This document shows positions 1 through 5,705 of a stretch of 11,986 nucleotides of DNA, in pieces; position 1 is the stretch's first letter; each line of letters starts with the position of its first letter. A model generated the notes under the pieces. The model searched no databases, was not told the DNA's origin, and saw nothing but the letters and a program-made list of their open reading frames with translations. Position numbers and translations under genes: made by a program. The stretch is from UBA9732 sp031935845. GTDB lineage: Bacteria; Spirochaetota; Spirochaetia; Sphaerochaetales; Sphaerochaetaceae. The stretch covers positions 1 to 11,986 of the forward strand of contig JAJBWA010000094.1 of NCBI GenBank assembly GCA_031935845.1, in the 5' to 3' direction.

Positions 1-151
1 AGAGGCGCAGCCGCCTGGGCGTCTGGATGTGCCGCGTAAACGCATTGCCCTTCCGCAGCAGCAGGTAGACACAAGCCATCGCCGACACCGTAGCCCCCAT
101 GGTGTACAGCATCAGCAGCAGAATCATATCGGGAGTTGTTTGAGTGAACAT
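1..151 (-). CDS. N-terminal fragment of an unidentified membrane protein
   Basis: Leftward reading frame that runs off the left edge; about 50 codons are visible. It starts MFTQTTPDMILLL and continues as one hydrophobic stretch (about residues 8-33) followed by a basic stretch (LLLRKGN, then TPRRLRL). This fits one membrane-spanning segment with a positively charged cytoplasmic side. An in-frame ATG at 175 would add eight residues; an in-frame TGA lies just upstream of it. Neither start has a clear Shine-Dalgarno sequence. The product is not identifiable from this fragment; a membrane-anchored regulator or small membrane protein are both possible. It is divergent from the outer-membrane gene at 263, so the two share the 152-262 region. 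The frame is open and codon-like, but the call rests on little sequence. Confidence 0.45.
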   Translation of the reverse strand, partial: MFTQTTPDMILLLMLYTMGATVSAMACVYLLLRKGNAFTRHIQTPRRLRL

Positions 152-159
152 CTGGTTTT

Positions 160-189
160 TTGTAACATTTGGCATGGCTTTTTTGTTAT
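160..189 (+). promoter_or_regulatory. Weak candidate promoter for the outer-membrane gene
   Basis: TTGTAA (160-165) and TGTTAT (184-189) are separated by 18 bp, each matching four of six consensus bases, with a T-rich spacer. The predicted start near 196 would put the 198-211 hairpin at the very 5' end of the transcript. Weak on sequence alone. Confidence 0.3.
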
Positions 190-197
190 GTCAGTGT

Positions 198-211
198 CTG
201 CAGCAATGCAG
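198..211 (+). promoter_or_regulatory. Leader hairpin 1, GCAA loop
   Basis: CTGCA (198-202) and TGCAG (207-211) pair perfectly around a GCAA loop, which fits the GNRA tetraloop class. It lies in the untranslated leader of the gene at 263. Five base pairs alone could be chance, but a second hairpin of the same design follows 20 bases later. Confidence 0.4.
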
Positions 212-231
212 CCTTCCACATATAGTCTGAC

Positions 232-245
232 TGCCGGTAACGGCA
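232..245 (+). promoter_or_regulatory. Leader hairpin 2, GTAA loop
   Basis: TGCCG (232-236) and CGGCA (241-245) pair perfectly around GTAA, again a GNRA-type loop. It ends three bases before the AGGAGA ribosome site (249-254) of the gene at 263, close enough to affect ribosome access or protect the 5' end of the mRNA. Confidence 0.45.
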
Positions 246-262
246 TATAGGAGAAAGAGAAA

Positions 263-853
263 ATGAAAAAATTTGCCATCACATTGCTCATCGCCCTGAT
301 GATCCCCGCCTGCATCTTCGCAGGAAGAGGCCTGTTCGACCTCACGCTCGGAGTCACGGCATCAACTTCCTATGACATCGAGAAGATCAAGGAAGAGGGA
401 CTGAAGGACTTCGACATCAAGGAACTGAGATTCGGTGCCGATGCAGAGGTCAAGCTTGCATTCGTCGCAGTTGACGGAAAGCTTTTCTATGATCAGGCCA
501 ACAAGGGAATTTCAGGACTTGTTTCAGCCAACATCGCAGCCGACATCTTCTTTGTCAGAGTCAAGGCCGGTCTGGGATACCAGTACATCTACAACTTCGA
601 CAGCAAGACATTCTACTTCGGCAATGCCCTCGACATGGGTTATGCAACCGATATCAAGGATTTCAAGAAAGCCAACTTCGACGTCAACGCCGGTGTCGAC
701 TTCCTGATCGGACCCATCACCGTCGGTGCATATGCAACACTGCCTACCAAGACATCAATCGAGAACAAGCAGTGGGGCGAGCTGTTCAAGGCTCTCGGAG
801 AGAACTGGAAGTATGCAAAGATCGGCCTTACAGTCGGTTTCGCACTTCTGTAA
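263..853 (+). CDS. Secreted outer-membrane beta-barrel-like protein A
   Basis: A 196-residue protein with a signal peptide: MKKF, a hydrophobic core to about residue 16, then PACIFA followed by GRG. Cleavage after Ala20 is likely. Cys17 in IPAC loosely resembles a lipobox, so a lipoprotein is a less likely alternative. The mature part alternates short beta-strand-like stretches (VRVKAGLGYQY, ANFDVNAGVDFLIG, AKIGLTVGFALL) with polar loops, as in small outer-membrane barrels. The start is well supported by AGGAGA at 249-254, eight bases before the ATG. It is followed 69 bases later by a related gene of almost equal length; both carry a GP-x-x-VGA-x-x-x-x-P segment near residues 150-162 and a hydrophobic C-terminal strand. 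No specific ligand or transport role can be read. The secreted-barrel assignment is inference from pattern, not from a recognised family. Confidence 0.75.
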   Translation: MKKFAITLLIALMIPACIFAGRGLFDLTLGVTASTSYDIEKIKEEGLKDFDIKELRFGADAEVKLAFVAVDGKLFYDQANKGISGLVSANIAADIFFVRVKAGLGYQYIYNFDSKTFYFGNALDMGYATDIKDFKKANFDVNAGVDFLIGPITVGAYATLPTKTSIENKQWGELFKALGENWKYAKIGLTVGFALL

Positions 854-876
854 TCCCGTCTTTACCGAAACATCCA

Positions 877-903
877 ACGCTGCACGGAACCCCCGTGCAG
901 CGT
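877..903 (+). terminator. Strong hairpin between the two outer-membrane genes, no U-tract
   Basis: An 11-bp perfect stem, ACGCTGCACGG (877-887) with CCGTGCAGCGT (893-903), closes a five-base loop. It begins 24 bases after the stop codon of the upstream gene and ends 19 bases before the next ATG. The bases after it (CGGCTTGTGTG) lack a T-run, so a standard intrinsic terminator is unlikely. It may stop 3' decay or allow only partial read-through, favouring the upstream gene. Confidence 0.6.
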
Positions 904-922
904 CGGCTTGTGTGATACGGAA

Positions 923-1522
923 ATGAAACGCATAGTAATCCTGATTGCTGTTCTTACAATTCTCGTTTTCCCTGCAGCCGCACTGAAATCCTCTCTGGAA
1001 GTCGGTGTGAACCTCAGCTACAACGCCGCAGAAGATGTGGTTGCGGAAAGCGTGAATTCAGGAATGCCGCTTCTGGACAGGATTGCAGTCGGTCTCGAGA
1101 TGAGGGCAAACATAAGCAACTTCCAGATTTCCCTCACGGGAGACATCTCGATAATCGACACGCAGAGCATATTGTTTGCAGGTGTCTTCACCGCCGGATT
1201 CTCCGTGGATATGTTCAAGTACTTCAAGCTCGGCATAACCACAGGACCCAAGGTGTCGTACCTCTACAGCGATTCAGCCAAATCCGTTTCCGGAGAGGGA
1301 ATCAACAACGGAGAATCATTCTTTGATGCCCTGTACAAGGGCTATTTCCATCACAGGATAATGCTGGACGTCCTTGCCGGACCGGTCATGTCCGTCGGAG
1401 CCGCATACACGGTTCCGTCCACTTTCAGCCTGGCCGATGCCAAGTTCGGCAACCTGATACCGAAGCGTGAGGACCTCAAGGAAGGTCAGATAGCTGTCTG
1501 CATCACGATGAGGGTATTCTGA
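923..1522 (+). CDS. Secreted outer-membrane beta-barrel-like protein B, paralogue of A
   Basis: A 199-residue protein starting MKRIVILIAVLTILVF, with likely signal cleavage in the PAAA segment near residues 17-20. The mature part has alternating hydrophobic strands (SSLEVGVNLSY, AVGLEMRANISNFQISLTG, AGVFTAGFSVDMF). It ends in TMRVF; a C-terminal aromatic residue is the usual outer-membrane assembly signal. It resembles the neighbour at 263 in size, layout and a shared C-terminal segment (LAGPVMSVGAAYTVP here, LIGPITVGAYATLP there), so the two are probably an old tandem duplication. A TTG at 908 is in frame upstream, but ATG 923 places the signal peptide at the N-terminus. The ribosome site is weak (CGGA), in contrast with gene A. 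Its stop codon shares a base with the ribosome site of the next gene. Precise function unknown. Confidence 0.72.
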   Translation: MKRIVILIAVLTILVFPAAALKSSLEVGVNLSYNAAEDVVAESVNSGMPLLDRIAVGLEMRANISNFQISLTGDISIIDTQSILFAGVFTAGFSVDMFKYFKLGITTGPKVSYLYSDSAKSVSGEGINNGESFFDALYKGYFHHRIMLDVLAGPVMSVGAAYTVPSTFSLADAKFGNLIPKREDLKEGQIAVCITMRVF

Positions 1523-1532
1523 GGAGGAGCAT

Positions 1533-1814
1533 ATGGGAAAGGGAACACGCAAGCTCACGGGTTTTCTCTGGGCAATGATAATCGCGGTGATAAGCTTCTT
1601 CGTGATATTCATCTTCTTTCCGGATGTCTCGCATAAGTTCTTCGGTACCGCAATCCGTGATCCCAAGAAGATAGGCCAGACCGTGGAGGCGGGTCTGGAG
1701 ACTGCCGCAGAGGCCATTTCAGATGCTGCCGTCACCGTCGTAAAGGAGGCTCCGGGAGTCATTTCCGAACTCGCCGAAGGGGCTTCCGATGCCGTTGCCG
1801 GAGTTGTGAAATAG
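1533..1814 (+). CDS. Small single-span membrane protein, function unknown
   Basis: A 93-residue protein: a basic N-terminus (MGKGTRKL), one strong transmembrane segment (about residues 9-29, rich in Ile and Phe), then a 60-residue tail. The last 45 residues are rich in Ala, Val and Glu and look amphipathic-helical (VEAGLETAAEAISDAAVTVV). AGGAGG at 1522-1527 lies five bases before the ATG, and only ten bases separate it from the upstream gene, so it is probably co-transcribed with the two outer-membrane genes. The tail could reach into the periplasm or bind a membrane surface; neither is proven. It has the same plan (one span, then an Ala-rich helix) as the larger protein at 5043, without obvious sequence identity. 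The final codons overlap the predicted polA -35 box. I recognise no family. Confidence 0.7.
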   Translation: MGKGTRKLTGFLWAMIIAVISFFVIFIFFPDVSHKFFGTAIRDPKKIGQTVEAGLETAAEAISDAAVTVVKEAPGVISELAEGASDAVAGVVK

Positions 1815-1832
1815 ATATCCACGCTGTATAAT
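1804..1832 (+). promoter_or_regulatory. polA promoter predicting a leaderless mRNA
   Basis: TTGTGA (1804-1809), a 17-bp spacer, then a perfect TATAAT (1827-1832). The polA ATG at 1841 begins eight bases after the -10 box, where transcription would normally start, and no Shine-Dalgarno sequence fits in between. The -35 box lies inside the last codons of the upstream gene. Confidence 0.65.
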
Positions 1833-1840
1833 GACAGCTG

Positions 1841-4426
1841 ATGTCGGATTCAAGCAGCACAAGGAAAAGAGTATTCATAATTGACGGGTACGGTCAGATC
1901 TACCGTTCCTATTTCGCGTTCATGAACAATCCCCTCAAGGACAAGGACGGCAACAACGTCTCGGCCGTCTACGGGTTCTTCAACACCATGATGAGCCTGC
2001 TGCGCCAGTATTCGCCGCAGTACCTTGTGGTGGCAATGGATTCCAAAGGCAAGACCTTCCGCCATGAGCTTTATGACCAGTACAAGGCCAACAGGGACAA
2101 GACGCCCGATGATCTCCATGCCCAGGTTCCCGTCATAGACCGGTTCCTGGACAGCATGCACATACCGCATTTCGAGCGTGTGGGGATGGAAGCCGACGAC
2201 ATAATCGCCACGATTTCCAGAAAAGCCGCCGCCGAGGGAATCCAGACAGTCATGGTCACCGGAGACAAGGACCTGCTGCAGCTGGTGAACGATGACGTGC
2301 TTGCACTCAGGCCTCCGCGCAAGGGAGAAAAGGAATACCGCCTCTGCGGATCCGATGAGGTAAAGGAGATATTCGGCATTGCACCGGACCAGATCATCGA
2401 CTACCTGACGATTCTGGGCGATTCCTCGGACAATGTCCCGGGAATCAGCGGAATAGGTGAAAAAGGTGCCGTCAAGCTGCTTCTGGAGCATGGGAACCTG
2501 GACAATGTCTATAAGGCCATCTCTGACCTGCCCAAGGGAACGGCGGCAAAACTCGAGGCTGCAAGGGACCACATAGAGCTTTCCAGAACTCTGGTCACGC
2601 TCAAGGACGATGTCTTTGACGACAGCGAGATAGACTTCAGCCGGTTCAGCACTTCCGGAATCGACTGGAAGGAAGGCGTCAGGCTCTTCAGGGAGATGGG
2701 CTCGGAGACACTGGCCAAGGCGGCACAGAAGCTTGTTTCCGCAGAAATGTTCGAGCTTGAACCGGACGGATCTTCAGAAGCGGAGCCTGAGCCGGCATCC
2801 GAAGCAGATGTCGAGAATGTCGTTATCGACGGCACCGGGCTTGAAGCGTTGCTGAAGGCTCTTCCCGACGGTGCTTCCCTTGCCCTGGAACTGGATCCGG
2901 ATGTCCCCGGAAGCCTGTTCCTTGCCACGGATTCCGCCAGACGCATCAGGGCTGATCTTTCCGCAGACACATGCAGGATCCTCTCGGAGAACATCGGCCG
3001 TCTGCACGTGATCGGACAGGACCTCAAGGCAGTGATGAAGGACCTGATCCATGCCGGAGTGACGGAAATCCGTCCGTGGGCAGATACCATGATAGCTTCG
3101 TGGATGCTGAACTCTGCTCTCACCAGGTTCGACAGGGAGGACTGCTGCCGTAGCCTTGCACTCATGGAGGATCTTGAGAAAAAGCTCTCGGAAGCCGGGC
3201 TTTCGGAGCTGTTCCATGACATGGAGATGCCTCTGATGGAAGTCCTGTGCAGGATGGAGCTCAACGGCATCCTGCTGGACGTTCCCAGGCTCCGGGCTTT
3301 CGGAGATGATATGGCGGCGGAGATAGACAAGGTCCAGCAGGACATATGGACCCTGTGCGGAAAGGAATTCAACCTCAATTCCACAAGGCAGCTCCAGGAA
3401 GTGCTGTTCGTGGACAGGAACCTGCCTACAGGCAAGAAGACCAAATCCGGATTCTCCACGGACTCGGACGTACTCGAGGAACTGTCATACACCACCGAGG
3501 ATCCCGTTCCCGCGCTGCTTCTGAGATACAGGGCACTGACCAAGCTTCAGGGTACGTACGTACAGGCCCTGCCCGAGATGACCGGCAGGGAAGACGGAAG
3601 GATACACACCACGTTCCTCCAGACCGGTACGTCCACGGGAAGACTTTCAAGCAAGAATCCCAACCTGCAGAACATACCCGTCAGGACAACCGAAGGCCGG
3701 CGCATCAGGGATGCGTTCGTTCCCGCTCCGGGATGCCTTCTGATGTCGGCGGACTATTCGCAGATAGAGCTTGTGGTCCTGTCTCATGTCACGGGAGACG
3801 TCAACCTCCGCAATGCGTTCCTGAGCGGAAGCGATGTCCACCGTGAGACGGCTGCAAAGATATTCGGTGTCTTCCCGGAGATGGTGACGCCGGATCAGCG
3901 CCGCACGGCAAAAACGATCAATTTCGGGATCCTGTACGGAATGTCGGCCTTCAGGCTGTCCAACGACCTGAAGATTCCCATCAAGGATGCAAGGAAGTTC
4001 ATCGAGACCTATTTCGAACAGTACCCGCAGATCAGTTCATTCATCGAGGAAACCAAGAAGAAGGCAAGGGAAGAGGGATTCGTCAGGACCGCAATGGGTC
4101 ACATCCGCTACATTCCCGAGATCCGGAGTTCCAACAAGGCAGTCATGGCCGCAGCCGAGCGTATGGCCGTGAATACCGTAATCCAGGGTACGGCCGCCGA
4201 GATAATGAAGAAGGCCATGCTCTCCATCGACAGGGAGATGAGGGCTGCCGGTCTCAGGGCAAGGATCCTGCTTCAGGTCCACGACGAACTGATCTTCGAG
4301 GTGCCGGAGGATGAGGTGGAGAGGCTCACCGCACTTGTGAAGAGCTGCATGGAGGGCGCGTACACCCTGAGCGTTCCCCTCAGGGTGGAGATCGAAACCG
4401 GAAAGAGCTGGGGAGAGATGCACTGA
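1841..4426 (+). CDS. polA: DNA polymerase I, 5'-nuclease plus polymerase, degenerate proofreading domain
   Basis: An 861-residue family A polymerase that fills gaps and removes RNA primers during replication and repair. The 5'-nuclease domain (about 1-290) keeps its acidic residues: D15, D67, E117/D119/D120 in GMEADD, D142/D144 in GDKD, D194/D197 in GDSSDN. The polymerase domain (about 460-861) has TSTGRLSS (R601), motif A DYSQIEL (D638), motif B RRTAKTINFGILYG (K691, F695, Y699) and motif C VHDE (814-816... D815, E816). The middle domain looks inactive: the usual D-x-E is ELD at 350-352, the second-site Asp is V398, and about 40 residues are missing before D434. V645 stands where E. coli has Arg after motif A. 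The start fits the family, with VFIIDG only ten residues in. coaE overlaps its stop by one base. Only the proofreading loss and V645 are unusual. Confidence 0.97.
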   Translation: MSDSSSTRKRVFIIDGYGQIYRSYFAFMNNPLKDKDGNNVSAVYGFFNTMMSLLRQYSPQYLVVAMDSKGKTFRHELYDQYKANRDKTPDDLHAQVPVIDRFLDSMHIPHFERVGMEADDIIATISRKAAAEGIQTVMVTGDKDLLQLVNDDVLALRPPRKGEKEYRLCGSDEVKEIFGIAPDQIIDYLTILGDSSDNVPGISGIGEKGAVKLLLEHGNLDNVYKAISDLPKGTAAKLEAARDHIELSRTLVTLKDDVFDDSEIDFSRFSTSGIDWKEGVRLFREMGSETLAKAAQKLVSAEMFELEPDGSSEAEPEPASEADVENVVIDGTGLEALLKALPDGASLALELDPDVPGSLFLATDSARRIRADLSADTCRILSENIGRLHVIGQDLKAVMKDLIHAGVTEIRPWADTMIASWMLNSALTRFDREDCCRSLALMEDLEKKLSEAGLSELFHDMEMPLMEVLCRMELNGILLDVPRLRAFGDDMAAEIDKVQQDIWTLCGKEFNLNSTRQLQEVLFVDRNLPTGKKTKSGFSTDSDVLEELSYTTEDPVPALLLRYRALTKLQGTYVQALPEMTGREDGRIHTTFLQTGTSTGRLSSKNPNLQNIPVRTTEGRRIRDAFVPAPGCLLMSADYSQIELVVLSHVTGDVNLRNAFLSGSDVHRETAAKIFGVFPEMVTPDQRRTAKTINFGILYGMSAFRLSNDLKIPIKDARKFIETYFEQYPQISSFIEETKKKAREEGFVRTAMGHIRYIPEIRSSNKAVMAAAERMAVNTVIQGTAAEIMKKAMLSIDREMRAAGLRARILLQVHDELIFEVPEDEVERLTALVKSCMEGAYTLSVPLRVEIETGKSWGEMH

Positions 4427-5031
4427 TGGTCATAGGTCTTACCGGCAAGAGCTGCAGCGGAAAGAACGAGGTGGGACTCATACTCGGGAAACAGGGTCTC
4501 AAGGTGTGGGACCTTGACTCCATGGCCCATGACGGGCTTCTGGCCAATCTGGATGCCGTGACCGCCGCATTCGGACCGGAGGTCGTTTCATATGACAACG
4601 GACTTCCCGTGGTTTCACGCAAGGCGATAGGCAAGGTGGTGTTCTCGGATCCTGCCAAGCGGAAGGAGCTGGAGGACATTCTCTATCCCTGGCTCGAGAA
4701 ACGGATCAGGTCATGGAAGGACAGCAATCCCGACGGAGTGCTGGTGATAAACGGGGCGTTGCTCTACAGGGCAGGATTCACCGGGCTCTGCGATGCTGTG
4801 ATATTCGTGGATGCGCCGTACGCCGTGCGCCTTTCCAGGGCAATGAGCAGGGACGGTATCTCCGAGGAGGCCTTCCGCCTGCGTGAGGATTCCCAGCATG
4901 ACGTGGACTACAGGGATGTAGACTACGGTGTGCCTGTCAGCGTGGTGGTGAACGACGGGTTAAATTTTGCCGAACTTCATCGACAAGTGACAGATATATG
5001 TGATAGACTTGGTATATTGAGAATGTCATAG
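4426..5031 (+). CDS. coaE: Dephospho-CoA kinase, divergent P-loop
   Basis: A 201-residue cytoplasmic kinase for the last step of coenzyme A synthesis, phosphorylating the ribose 3'-hydroxyl of dephospho-CoA. Visible features are the N-terminal P-loop GLTGKSCSGKN (4-14), an acidic DLD (29-31) where the family has D-x-D, the SRKAIGKVVFSDP segment (64-76), and the MSRDGIS lid region (140-146) with a late VVVND (173-177). Several positions are atypical: Asn14 replaces the Ser/Thr after the P-loop Lys, the usual His-Pro is Y87-P88, and the common PLLFE is ALLYR (111-115). Overall length and motif order match CoaE, so this looks like a lineage variant and not a pseudogene. Its ATG overlaps the polA TGA (4424-4426), with GGGGAGAG about eight bases upstream, so translation is probably coupled to polA. 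The last 80 bases are noticeably AT-rich. Confidence 0.9.
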   Translation: MVIGLTGKSCSGKNEVGLILGKQGLKVWDLDSMAHDGLLANLDAVTAAFGPEVVSYDNGLPVVSRKAIGKVVFSDPAKRKELEDILYPWLEKRIRSWKDSNPDGVLVINGALLYRAGFTGLCDAVIFVDAPYAVRLSRAMSRDGISEEAFRLREDSQHDVDYRDVDYGVPVSVVVNDGLNFAELHRQVTDICDRLGILRMS

Positions 5032-5042
5032 GGGTTATTTCC

Positions 5043-5705
5043 ATGAAGAAGACCAAATTAGTTTTGCTGACCGTACTCATCGTTCTCGTATTCTACTGCG
5101 GTGTGGTCATTTTCGTGACCAAGCCCAGCACCTTCGCATATGAAGCTCTCTTCAAGGGCGTTAATTCTTCAGTTTCAGTTCCTTCTTCGGAAAAGGCTGC
5201 CGCAGATGCCGCCGCCGAGAGGGCCGCACTCATGGCCGAGGTGGAGAACATTGCTTCCAAGTATGCCGAAAAGGCTGTCTCCCAGGCTGTCGAGCAGGCT
5301 GCCAGGAATGCCGATGCTGCAATCGTAGAGGCCGTCGGAAACATCAATACCGATGCCGGTTCCGTGGACGTAAGCGCCTTGGTGACCATGGCCGTCAGAA
5401 ACGCCATGGCATCAGCCAGGGATGAGATCATCGAGGCTGCCGCAGCCAAGGCCGTTGCCGACATCCGCGCGGGTGAAGCAGCATTCTCCCAGGAAATCTC
5501 ACAGAAGGTCATGGCAAATATCCTCGCTCATGAGGAGGAGGTCGTCAGCCGCGTGACGGACGAGGTGATCGAAAGAATCAGCACCGGTCTGCAGACAGCC
5601 GTTGAAGAGACACTGGCAGCTATGCCTGATGAGGATTACGAGAAGATCAGAAAGGAAGTAAGGCATGAGGAGATTTCCAAGCTCCTCAATCAGCTTCACG
5701 ACTGA
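5043..5705 (+). CDS. Membrane-anchored alanine-rich helical protein, function unknown
   Basis: A 220-residue protein with an N-terminal span (about residues 5-26, LVLLTVLIVLVFYCGVVIF) that could be an uncleaved anchor. A short linker leads to a long segment (about 50-205) rich in Ala, Glu and Val and nearly free of Pro and Gly breaks. Its pattern (AAERAALMAEVENIASKYAEKA, then VSQAVEQAARNADAAI) suggests an extended helix or coiled coil on the far side of the inner membrane. The C-terminus is charged (EEISKLLNQLHD). TAGGGG at 5029-5034 serves as ribosome site and overlaps the coaE stop codon, so it is probably co-transcribed with polA and coaE. It overlaps the convergent epmB by ten bases; a terminator follows at 5737. 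No enzymatic motif or known domain is seen. A periplasmic spacer or cell-envelope scaffold is possible but unproven. Confidence 0.75.
   Translation: MKKTKLVLLTVLIVLVFYCGVVIFVTKPSTFAYEALFKGVNSSVSVPSSEKAAADAAAERAALMAEVENIASKYAEKAVSQAVEQAARNADAAIVEAVGNINTDAGSVDVSALVTMAVRNAMASARDEIIEAAAAKAVADIRAGEAAFSQEISQKVMANILAHEEEVVSRVTDEVIERISTGLQTAVEETLAAMPDEDYEKIRKEVRHEEISKLLNQLHD

Noticed and set aside
1850..2572. Long leftward open frame of 240 codons opposite polA
   Set aside because: Antisense shadow of a conserved gene in high-GC sequence; no ribosome site or recognisable protein.
4987..5018. Internal promoter for the gene at 5043: GTGACA and TATATT in the AT-rich end of coaE
   Set aside because: The spacer is 20 bp, too long for a confident promoter, and the operon context already explains expression.
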